Shown here: piece after piece, positions 1-5,265 of the stretch
How positions within the stretch are numbered: position 1 is the first letter of the stretch
Layout of the letters: each line of letters begins with the position of its first letter
From: an uncultured Granulicatella sp.
GTDB lineage: Bacteria; Bacillota; Bacilli; Lactobacillales; Aerococcaceae
Assembly (NCBI GenBank): GCA_938017885.1
Contig: CALIJD010000262.1
Coordinates: 1 to 5,265 of the forward strand
DNA length: 5,265 bases
Direction of reading: 5' to 3'
Notes under the pieces: generated by a model
Told to the model about the DNA's origin: nothing
What the model saw: only the letters and a program-made list of their open reading frames with translations
Database searches by the model: none
Position numbers and translations under genes: made by a program

Positions 1-986
1 GTAGCAGAGAATTAATTCCGGTGGATTTAATTTGTTCGTTGAATTTTGAATTAGGATATCTTTTCGCAGACGCTGTAAAGAGCCTGTGTAAAGATGCGAA
101 TGTGAAGTTAGAAGATCTTTCTTTTATAGCAAGTCATGGACAAACCATTTTCCATATTCCAAAAGCCTATGACGATTATGTGCCGAGCACCTTACAAATT
201 GGAGAGGCAGCGATTATAGCGAATGAATGCAAAACTAAAGTTATTTCCAATTTTAGAGTCATGGATATGGCTGTCGGTGGTGAAGGAGCTCCATTGGTAC
301 CTTATAGTGAGACTTTATTATACAGTGAAGAAAATCAAGCAGTTGCTTTGCAAAATATTGGAGGCATTGGAAATGTAACGGTCCTTCCCAAAAAAGGGGA
401 CACAAAAAAAGTCATCGCTTTTGATACAGGACCAGGAAACATGATGATTGACGAAGCCGTACGAACTTTTTACGACAAAAAATATGATACGGATGGCTAT
501 TATGCACGACAAGGAAATCTGATTCCATCGTTAGCAGAAGAATTAAAGAGACATCCTTATTTCAATTTGGAGATTCCAAAAACAACGGGTAGAGAGATGT
601 TTGGAGAGCATTTTACAAAATCCATTCTTGAAAAATATCATTCCTGTGAACCGAATGATTTGATTCATACATTTACTTGGTTTACGGCCTACTCGATTGC
701 TTATCATTATAAAAAATATTTAATTTCTGAATATGGTTTAAAGAAATGTATTATTGGTGGTGGTGGAGCCTATAATTCTTATTTACTAGAACTTATCAGA
801 AATGAGATTCCGGAAGTAACGGTAATGACACAGGAAGAGCATGGTTTTTCTTCTGAAGCAAAAGAAGCTTTAGCGTTTGTGATTCTTGGAAATCAGACTT
901 ACCATAGAAGCCCTTCTAATGTTCCTTCTGCAACTGGAGCGAAGAAGAGTGTTATTTTAGGGCAAATCACGTACCCTACTCTATAA
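1..986 (+). CDS. anmK: Anhydro-N-acetylmuramic acid kinase AnmK, 5'-truncated by window edge
   Basis: This cytoplasmic kinase opens the 1,6-anhydro ring of anhydro-MurNAc and phosphorylates it with ATP to give MurNAc-6-P, the substrate of MurQ encoded further along. The reading frame is open from the window's first full codon (position 3) to TAA at 984-986, about 327 residues. Full AnmK proteins are about 370-390 residues, so roughly 50-60 N-terminal residues, including the family's MSGTSLDG phosphate-binding segment, lie outside. Family motifs seen in order are SHGQTIFHIP (135-164), NFRVMD followed by GGEGAPLVP (249-299), NIGGIGN (354-374), DTGPGNMMIDE (423-455), TTGRE (585-599), IIGGGGAYN (750-776), GFSSEAKEALAF (843-878) and NVPSATGA (918-941). 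The DTGPGN region is where I recall the family's catalytic aspartate. The GTG at 21 is not a credible start because homology continues upstream of it. No frameshift or internal stop is seen. Its own promoter is not visible. Confidence 0.95.
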   Translation, partial: SRELIPVDLICSLNFELGYLFADAVKSLCKDANVKLEDLSFIASHGQTIFHIPKAYDDYVPSTLQIGEAAIIANECKTKVISNFRVMDMAVGGEGAPLVPYSETLLYSEENQAVALQNIGGIGNVTVLPKKGDTKKVIAFDTGPGNMMIDEAVRTFYDKKYDTDGYYARQGNLIPSLAEELKRHPYFNLEIPKTTGREMFGEHFTKSILEKYHSCEPNDLIHTFTWFTAYSIAYHYKKYLISEYGLKKCIIGGGGAYNSYLLELIRNEIPEVTVMTQEEHGFSSEAKEALAFVILGNQTYHRSPSNVPSATGAKKSVILGQITYPTL

Positions 987-988
987 AT

Positions 989-1038
989 AAAAAACGATTG
1001 TGAAGGTGAGAGAAATCTCACCTTCACAATCGTTTTTT
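989..1038. terminator. Bidirectional rho-independent terminator between anmK and murK
   Basis: A perfect inverted repeat has arms at 989-1011 and 1016-1038. It comprises a 17-bp mixed-sequence stem (995-1011 with 1016-1032) capped by a GAAA tetraloop (1012-1015), plus six A:T pairs at the base. The T-run 1033-1038 gives the U-tract for anmK transcripts, and the A-run 989-994 gives one for the leftward murR-murK transcript. It begins 2 nt after the anmK stop and ends 2 nt before the murK stop, so it serves both converging genes. Confidence 0.95.
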
Positions 1039-1040
1039 GT

Positions 1041-1892
1041 TTACAAATAGAACACACTCTCGGTAGCAGGACGAGAAGGAATTATTTGAAGCTCTTTATG
1101 ATAAGTGTGCAATACTGAAACACAACTGTTGAGGATAGTCACATTGTTTTTGATGACGCTTCCCTCAAAAGCAACTGGAATAATACTGTCATTATTGCAA
1201 GATAATAAAGTATTTGCAATATCTTTTCCGGCCTGCTCCGCAAGGGTATGTAAAAAGTAATTGCCATCAAAAGTAGTACAGAAGGTGGCGAGTTTTGCGA
1301 CTTCTGTTTTAGGTTTTGAGTACACGGTTTGTATAATGGAAGTTCGGTCAGGGAATCGCTCTTCTAGAGTGGGAATCAGTTCGTTAAAGTCTAAAGGAGA
1401 TTCTGCAAAATCAAGATAATGAATATAGGCAGTTAAAATTTTCTTACCAATCCAATAGCCGCTACCTTCATCCCCTAAAATATGCCCCCAACCTCCTTTT
1501 TGAATAAACTCTCCATTCTTTCGTGAAAGAAGAGAAGAACCCGTTCCGGCAATGAATAAATTTCCATCCTGATTTTCAAAAGTTGCGATATGACTCATTT
1601 TTAAATCGGAATCTACGATAAATTTGCAAGAAATTTTTTCTCTAAAAGCGCAGGTCAGCTCTTGAATTACTGTACCTGCTCCCGCCATTCCAATCGATAT
1701 CATTGAAATATCCATGTAATTGAGCTTGTTTTGAGAGAGTAAGTATTCAATGACTTGCAAAACATTAGATACAGCGAGTTCAAAGTTCACAATTGGATTA
1801 CCCATCTCTCCAATTAATTCATCAATGATTTTATTATCTTTATATAACACACCTTTGGTTTTTGTTCCTCCAGCATCTATGCCAATTTTCAT
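1041..1892 (-). CDS. murK: BadF/BadG-type N-acetylmuramic acid / N-acetylglucosamine kinase, MurK-like
   Basis: This 283-residue protein belongs to the BadF/BadG/BcrA/BcrD ATPase family (ASKHA fold) of amino-sugar kinases. Visible motifs are phosphate-1 DAGGTKT (residues 6-12), the VDSD region (93-96) where these kinases carry a key aspartate, phosphate-2 AGTGSS (115-120), the signature GGWGHILGDEGSGYWIG (133-149), and an adenosine-type motif FEGSVIKNN (242-250). The length is normal for the family. The ATG at 1890-1892 is preceded by GAGAGGA at good spacing and puts DAGGTKT at the usual N-terminal place. Clostridium acetobutylicum MurK, of this family, phosphorylates both MurNAc and GlcNAc at O6; context beside murR, murQ and anmK suggests the same here. 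Substrate choice cannot be read from sequence, and a pure GlcNAc kinase is the main alternative. It lies 57 nt downstream of murR on the same strand with no terminator between, so it probably shares the murR transcript. Confidence 0.85.
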   Translation of the reverse strand: MKIGIDAGGTKTKGVLYKDNKIIDELIGEMGNPIVNFELAVSNVLQVIEYLLSQNKLNYMDISMISIGMAGAGTVIQELTCAFREKISCKFIVDSDLKMSHIATFENQDGNLFIAGTGSSLLSRKNGEFIQKGGWGHILGDEGSGYWIGKKILTAYIHYLDFAESPLDFNELIPTLEERFPDRTSIIQTVYSKPKTEVAKLATFCTTFDGNYFLHTLAEQAGKDIANTLLSCNNDSIIPVAFEGSVIKNNVTILNSCVSVLHTYHKELQIIPSRPATESVFYL

Positions 1893-1949
1893 AATAACGG
1901 TCCTCTCAATTTTTATCTGTTTAGTGAATAGGGGAATTTTTAGGGATGT

Positions 1950-2753
1950 TTACTTCCGTAATTGGTGAGTAAATTTATAACTGGTTTCTAAAATATCATT
2001 TTGGAGACTATCTTCCTTTTGAAGAAGCCCTAAATAGAGTAAGTCCACTAAAAATAATGAATCGTTTCGGCTAGTAATAGCGGCAGAACGAATCGTATTT
2101 TCGTGTCGGGGTATTTTTAAGCAATAAGTACTTAAAGAATCTAATTGTGTATTTCCAAGTCCTGTTATAGATACGGTTGGAATTCTACGTTCTTTAGCAA
2201 TCACAAACGCGGTAGCAACTTCTTTTGTTTGTGCAGAGTAACTCACACCGATGATAAGGTCTTCTTTAGTGGCACTACTAAGACTTGCCAGTTGAGTATG
2301 GGAATCTGTATGATAGATAATATTTTTCCCAATTCTGCTTAGTTTAAAATAGAAATCATTACAGACCATTCCAGAAGCCCCCACGCCAAATGCATAAATC
2401 TTTTTTGCGTTTCTCATCAGACTAATGATGTTGTTTAGCGCCGAGTCGTCGAGTAGTTCTAAAGTCATTTCATAGGAACGAGTCACGGTACTAAAAAGTT
2501 TTGATTGAATGGTTTTAATAGAGTCGTCTTTTTCGATTTGTTCATCGATGGTTTTAGTATTTTTCTGTGCGAGATGCACTTTAAACCGTGAATACGAACG
2601 ATATCCAATTTTCTTAATAAACTTACTAATGGATGATGGAGAAACACCAATTTGTTCAGATAAAGTATGAATACTAGATGAGAGTACGATATCTGAATGT
2701 TGTGCAATGAACGATTCGATTTTCTTGTCTGTAGCTGTTAAATAGTTCTTCAT
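1950..2753 (-). CDS. murR: RpiR-family transcriptional regulator, MurR-like repressor
   Basis: This 267-residue protein has the two-domain RpiR layout. An N-terminal helix-turn-helix (about residues 1-77) has its recognition region around LSEQIGVSPSSISKFIKKIG (31-50) and the typical YRSYSRFK that follows. A C-terminal SIS sugar-phosphate domain (about 108-235) has GVGASGMV (123-130) and SYSAQTKEV (171-179). E. coli MurR represses murQP and is inactivated by MurNAc-6-P; divergent placement next to murQP supports the same role here. I chose ATG 2751-2753, which has AGGAGA at 2758-2763 just upstream. The reading frame extends 11 codons further to a TTG at 2784-2786, but that codon coincides with the predicted transcription start and has no ribosome site, so it is unlikely. 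The protein is intact. Ligand identity is inferred from neighbours, not from the sequence. Confidence 0.88.
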   Translation of the reverse strand: MKNYLTATDKKIESFIAQHSDIVLSSSIHTLSEQIGVSPSSISKFIKKIGYRSYSRFKVHLAQKNTKTIDEQIEKDDSIKTIQSKLFSTVTRSYEMTLELLDDSALNNIISLMRNAKKIYAFGVGASGMVCNDFYFKLSRIGKNIIYHTDSHTQLASLSSATKEDLIIGVSYSAQTKEVATAFVIAKERRIPTVSITGLGNTQLDSLSTYCLKIPRHENTIRSAAITSRNDSLFLVDLLYLGLLQKEDSLQNDILETSYKFTHQLRK

Positions 2754-2771
2754 ACAATCTCCTGCTTTCAG

Positions 2772-2815
2772 AAATTTTATTTCCAATTCAATTATATAGT
2801 ATTGAAATAAAATTT
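2772..2815. promoter_or_regulatory. Inverted repeat, probable MurR operator
   Basis: Left arm AAATTTTATTTC (2772-2783) and right arm GAAATAAAATTT (2804-2815) are perfect 12-bp reverse complements. A further AAT/ATT match follows if one base is skipped at 2784. The arm centres are 32 bp apart, about three helical turns, so both face the same side of the DNA. Each arm is itself partly palindromic (AAAT-AAA-ATTT), as expected for a dimer half. The left arm covers the murR start site, and the right arm overlaps the -35 of murQP and abuts that of murR. Binding by an oligomeric RpiR regulator here would block both promoters. The assignment to MurR is inferred from position and symmetry. Confidence 0.65.
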
Positions 2816-2819
2816 ACAA
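2791..2819 (-). promoter_or_regulatory. Predicted sigma-A promoter of murR-murK
   Basis: Read on the minus strand, -35 TTGTAA (2814-2819) and a consensus -10 TATAAT (2791-2796) are separated by exactly 17 bp. Transcription should start near 2784, giving a leader of about 30 nt before the murR ATG. It interlocks with the opposing murQP promoter: the murQP -35 lies inside this promoter's spacer. Confidence 0.75.
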
Positions 2820-2830
2820 CGATGTATAAT
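2802..2830 (+). promoter_or_regulatory. Predicted sigma-A promoter of murQP
   Basis: The -35 TTGAAA (2802-2807) and a perfect -10 TATAAT (2825-2830) are separated by 17 bp. The predicted start is near 2837, giving a leader of about 55 nt to the murQ ATG. Near-consensus elements imply a strong promoter when unrepressed, which fits a locus held off by a repressor. The -35 overlaps the right arm of the inverted repeat 2772-2815. Confidence 0.8.
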
Positions 2831-2836
2831 AACTTT

Positions 2837-2851
2837 AAGAAAACGATTCCA
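2837..2851 (+). promoter_or_regulatory. Candidate cre box (CcpA site) at the murQP start
   Basis: The sequence AAGAAAACGATTCCA matches the Gram-positive catabolite-responsive element consensus WTGNAANCGNWNNCW at all but one defined position (A instead of T at the second base). It starts at the predicted +1 of murQP, a classic position for CcpA repression. A site in such AT-rich DNA could occur by chance, but the central CG, flanking purines and location favour a functional one. Confidence 0.5.
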
Positions 2852-2878
2852 ATTCTGATTTTAGTGGAATTTTAAGGA

Positions 2879-2885
2879 GGAGGTG
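2879..2885 (+). promoter_or_regulatory. murQ ribosome binding site
   Basis: GGAGGTG is fully complementary to the 16S rRNA anti-Shine-Dalgarno and sits 6 nt before the ATG at 2892. It contains the in-frame GTG at 2883, which therefore cannot be a sensible start. A second overlapping AAGGAGG lies at 2874-2880. Confidence 0.85.
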
Positions 2886-2891
2886 GAGAAA

Positions 2892-3797
2892 ATGGATGAC
2901 ATTTCCAAGTTGATGACAGAACAAGTAAATGACATAAGTGTGGATATTGAAACACAATCGATTGGTCAGATTTTACATTATATGAATGATGAAAATAGGA
3001 CCGTTACAGATGCGATTGAACGATGCATTCCTTCGATTGAAAAAGTAACTGCAGTAGTCGTACAAGCGTTTGAGAAAGGAGGTCGATTGATTTATCTTGG
3101 TGCGGGAACTTCTGGAAGACTCGGTGTTTTGGATGCAAGTGAGTGTCCACCAACCTTTGGTGTTTCACCGAATTTGGTAGTTGGCGTTATAGCAGGTGGA
3201 GATTATGACCTTCGTCATGCAATAGAAGGAGCTGAAGATGATGAAACCATTGCGCAAGAACAGTTGAAAGAGCTTGGTCTAGTCAAAGAAGATGTCGTCG
3301 TTGGAATTAGTGCAAGTGGGCGAACACCATATGTTGTGGCAGGATTAAGCTACGCAAAAGAGGTGGGGTGTTATACGGGAGCGATTTCCAATTCTCCTAA
3401 TGCCGTGATTTCCAATGTAGCTGATATCGGTATTGAGGCCATTACTGGTCCAGAAGTAGTCACAGGATCGACTCGAATGAAGGCCGGAACTGCTCAAAAA
3501 CTTATTCTAAATATGATTACTACAGCTGCAATGATTCGAGTAGGAAAGATTTTTAAAGGATATATGGTAGATGTACAGCCAACAAATCAAAAGCTGAAAC
3601 AGCGTGCTACGAATATTCTTTCTAAAATTACAGGTTTTTCTCAGGAAGAGGCTAGGGTACATCTGGAGAAAAATGATTTTGATTTAAAAGTTGCTATTAT
3701 ATCTCAAATACATCATATTTCATCCAATGAAGCGAGAAAAATGCTTCGAGAGAATCAAATGAATATTGTTAAAGCAATGACAAATAAGGAGGCTTAA
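2892..3797 (+). CDS. murQ: N-acetylmuramic acid 6-phosphate etherase MurQ
   Basis: This cytoplasmic enzyme cleaves the D-lactyl ether of MurNAc-6-P to give GlcNAc-6-P and D-lactate, the point where all MurNAc routes in this locus meet. The 301-residue length is normal for the family. An SIS domain carries LGAGTSGRLGVLDASECPP (69-87), AIEGAEDD (110-117), GISASGRTPYV (138-148) and the family signature TGPEVVTGSTRMKAGTAQK (185-203). Glu84 and Glu115 correspond to E. coli Glu83 and Glu114, reported as essential. A C-terminal helical, UBA-like segment (about 245-290, with ITGFSQEEARVHLEKNDFDL) is typical of the family. I start at ATG 2892 because the ideal ribosome site lies 6 nt upstream; the GTG at 2883 sits within it. 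It is the first gene of the rightward murQP operon, under the predicted promoter 2802-2830. Confidence 0.97.
   Translation: MDDISKLMTEQVNDISVDIETQSIGQILHYMNDENRTVTDAIERCIPSIEKVTAVVVQAFEKGGRLIYLGAGTSGRLGVLDASECPPTFGVSPNLVVGVIAGGDYDLRHAIEGAEDDETIAQEQLKELGLVKEDVVVGISASGRTPYVVAGLSYAKEVGCYTGAISNSPNAVISNVADIGIEAITGPEVVTGSTRMKAGTAQKLILNMITTAAMIRVGKIFKGYMVDVQPTNQKLKQRATNILSKITGFSQEEARVHLEKNDFDLKVAIISQIHHISSNEARKMLRENQMNIVKAMTNKEA
3786..3792 (+). promoter_or_regulatory. murP ribosome binding site inside the murQ 3' end
   Basis: AAGGAGG lies within the last sense codons of murQ, 9 nt before the murP ATG at 3802. Ribosomes ending murQ at 3795-3797 are thus at the murP start, which supports translational coupling. 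Confidence 0.85.
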
Positions 3798-3801
3798 TAA
3801 A

Positions 3802-5229
3802 ATGGATGCAAAAAAAGTAGCAAGTGAAATTTTAAGTAAAGTCGGACAGAAGGAAAACGTAATTGGTAATGCAACGTGCATGACACGCTTGCGACTCACA
3901 TTAGCAGATTCTTCTAAAGCAGATGTTCCTGCGTTAAAAGATGTAGATTCTGTACTTGGAGTTGTTGAGACGGAACAAGGACTTCAAATTGTGTTAGGCC
4001 CTGGTAAAGTAACAGAAGTTGGTCGTGAATTTTCAGCTTTAACAGGAATTGATTTAGGTAGTGTGGATGAGATTAATGCAGCAGATTTAGCGAAGGAAAA
4101 TAAAAAAGAAAATAAGGCCGCACATAGGGGCCCTATTCAACGATTCTTGGAACATATTGCTAATATTTTCGTACCATTATTACCAGGGATTATCGCTGCT
4201 GGTTTAATCAATGGTATTTCAAACGTTATTAACGTAACTACACACAATGCTTATAACTTTGAATGGTGGTACCAAGCGATTCGTACAATGGGATGGGGGC
4301 TATTTACGTTCTTACCTTTATATGTAGGTTATAATGCCGCTCGTGAATTTAAAGGGACTCCTATTCTTGGGGCAATTGCAGGTAGTATGTCCCTAGGGAT
4401 TTCAACCATGCCACTTCTATTGAAATCAGATGCAGGACAAGTGTTAATGCCATTTACTGGTAAAGCATTTAACCCAGGTGCGGGAGGTTTATTAGCTGCA
4501 TTAATGATGGGGATTTTGGTAGCTTATTTAGAACGTGCCGTTGATAAAGTAATACCACAAATGTTGAAAACATTCTTAACACCATTATTAACACTAATCA
4601 TTGGTGCATTCTTATCAGTATTAATCATCCAACCTGCTGGTGCTGCGTTAACTCAGGGTATTTATACAGTATTAAACTTCGTATATGAACAATTAGGAGT
4701 CCTTGGTGGGTACATCTTAGCTGCTGGATTCTTGCCAATCGTGTCTGTTGGTCTACACCAAGCATTAACTCCAATCCATGTTCTATTAAACGATCCAAAC
4801 GGACCAAGTGCTGGTATCAACTACCTATTACCAATCCTAATGATGGCCGGTGGTGGTCAAGTAGGTGCAGGTTTAGCATTATACTTGAAGACTAAAAACA
4901 AAAAATTAAAACAATTAACAAGAGACTCATTGCCAGTAGGTATCTTAGGTATCGGGGAACCAATGATGTACGCTGTAACACTTCCTTTAGGAAAACCATT
5001 CTTAACAGCCTGCTTAGGATCTGGTGTTGGTGGTGTATTAGCAGTTCTATTCCACCTAGGAACAGTATCTCAAGGGGTTTCAGGTTTATTCGGTGCTTTA
5101 ATCATGGTGCCAGGAACTCAACTACAATTCTTAATTGCAATGATTGGAGCTTATATCGGAGGGTTTGTAATTACATGGTTCTTCGGTGTAGATGAAGAGC
5201 GTATTAATGAAGTATATGGAAACAAGTAA
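3802..5229 (+). CDS. murP: PTS permease EIIBC, MurNAc-specific type (MurP)
   Basis: This membrane protein takes up MurNAc (or possibly MurNAc-containing saccharides) and phosphorylates it at O6 using phosphate passed from HPr and a separate EIIA. The 475 residues comprise an EIIB domain of the glucose/sucrose family (about 1-85) with the phospho-cysteine Cys26 in GNATCMTRLRL (22-32), a charged linker (about 88-112), and an EIIC domain (about 113-465) with roughly ten hydrophobic segments. EIIC signatures are GLHQALTPIH (317-326) and GIGEPMMYAVTLP (383-395), the latter holding the conserved glutamate Glu386. There is no EIIA domain, as in E. coli MurP, so a glucose-type EIIA encoded elsewhere is needed. 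It starts 4 nt after murQ. Sucrose- or trehalose-type EIIBC is the alternative by family alone, but the murQ/murR/anmK context argues for MurNAc. Codon use shifts toward TTC and AAC in the 3' half. Confidence 0.92.
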   Translation: MDAKKVASEILSKVGQKENVIGNATCMTRLRLTLADSSKADVPALKDVDSVLGVVETEQGLQIVLGPGKVTEVGREFSALTGIDLGSVDEINAADLAKENKKENKAAHRGPIQRFLEHIANIFVPLLPGIIAAGLINGISNVINVTTHNAYNFEWWYQAIRTMGWGLFTFLPLYVGYNAAREFKGTPILGAIAGSMSLGISTMPLLLKSDAGQVLMPFTGKAFNPGAGGLLAALMMGILVAYLERAVDKVIPQMLKTFLTPLLTLIIGAFLSVLIIQPAGAALTQGIYTVLNFVYEQLGVLGGYILAAGFLPIVSVGLHQALTPIHVLLNDPNGPSAGINYLLPILMMAGGGQVGAGLALYLKTKNKKLKQLTRDSLPVGILGIGEPMMYAVTLPLGKPFLTACLGSGVGGVLAVLFHLGTVSQGVSGLFGALIMVPGTQLQFLIAMIGAYIGGFVITWFFGVDEERINEVYGNK

Positions 5230-5245
5230 AAGAAATATTTCTTTT
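5228..5245. repeat. AT-rich perfect palindrome after murP
   Basis: Arms 5228-5236 and 5237-5245 form an 18-bp perfect palindrome overlapping the murP stop codon. It is almost all A:T with no loop, and is followed by GGGCGCTCC rather than a U-tract. As a hairpin it would be weak, so it is at best a poor terminator or an RNA 3'-end element. The rest of the window (to 5265) is too short to tell whether the operon continues. Confidence 0.4.
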
Positions 5246-5265
5246 GGGCGCTCCATTTATATCAA

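Noticed and set aside
21..23. GTG as the start of anmK
   Set aside because: The frame is open upstream to the window edge, and the family's N-terminal kinase motif (MSGTSLDG) must lie before it; there is no ribosome site in the few visible bases upstream.
1893..1949. Possible terminator or separate promoter between murR and murK
   Set aside because: No GC-rich hairpin with a U-tract and no convincing -35/-10 pair is visible in the 57 nt, so co-transcription is simpler.
1750..1968. Small plus-strand reading frame of 72 codons over the murK/murR junction
   Set aside because: It is antisense to the well-supported murK N-terminus, has no recognisable domain, and no good ribosome site was noted.
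2145..2342. Small plus-strand reading frame of 65 codons, cysteine-rich
   Set aside because: It is fully antisense to the conserved SIS domain of murR; its composition reflects the opposite strand rather than a real protein.
2483..2707. Minus-strand reading frame of 74 codons inside murR
   Set aside because: It is an alternative frame of the conserved helix-turn-helix region with no independent start signal seen.
2883..2885. GTG as the start of murQ
   Set aside because: It lies inside the Shine-Dalgarno sequence GGAGGTG itself; ATG at 2892 has ideal spacing.
4625..4807. Minus-strand reading frame of 60 codons in murP
   Set aside because: It is antisense to conserved EIIC sequence including GLHQALTPIH; no promoter or ribosome site was seen.
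1..5265. Mobile element, CRISPR, tRNA or prophage content
   Set aside because: No transposase, terminal repeats, repeat-spacer pattern or cloverleaf was seen; all space is filled by housekeeping-type recycling genes.

Overview
The window is about 5.3 kb of AT-rich DNA with strong AAGGAGG-type ribosome binding sites, TTGAAA/TATAAT-like promoters, a PTS permease and a cre-like box. This points to a low-GC Gram-positive bacterium (Bacillota). A lactic-acid-bacterium-like genus of Lactobacillales, such as an Enterococcaceae or Carnobacteriaceae relative, is my best guess; I cannot name a species. It holds a compact locus for recovering N-acetylmuramic acid (MurNAc) from peptidoglycan, with five genes and almost no non-coding space outside one regulatory region.

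Layout: (1) 1-986 (+) is the 3' part of anmK (anhydro-MurNAc kinase), cut by the window edge. (2) 989-1038 is a perfect 23-bp hairpin that serves as a shared bidirectional terminator for the converging genes. (3) 1041-1892 (-) is a BadF/MurK-type amino-sugar kinase, and 1950-2753 (-) is the RpiR-family regulator MurR; these read leftward as a murR-murK pair. (4) 2754-2891 is the divergent control region. It has two face-to-face sigma-A promoters, each with a 17-bp spacer, a 12-bp inverted repeat that fits a MurR operator, and a CcpA cre-like box at the predicted murQP transcription start. (5) 2892-3797 (+) is murQ (MurNAc-6-P etherase) and 3802-5229 (+) is murP (PTS EIIBC). They are 4 nt apart and almost certainly co-transcribed and translationally coupled. 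No RNA gene, mobile element or CRISPR array is visible.

How it works together: three routes feed one intermediate, MurNAc-6-phosphate. MurP imports and phosphorylates external MurNAc (or a MurNAc-containing saccharide), AnmK phosphorylates cytoplasmic anhydro-MurNAc, and the MurK-like kinase can phosphorylate free MurNAc and/or GlcNAc. MurQ then removes the lactyl ether to give GlcNAc-6-P and D-lactate. In E. coli, MurR represses such genes and is relieved by MurNAc-6-P; here it is placed to control murQP and itself. Nothing here is a wholly new system. The most interesting points are the three-kinase-route arrangement in a PTS-type locus, the overlapping promoter/operator design, and a codon-use shift inside murP.
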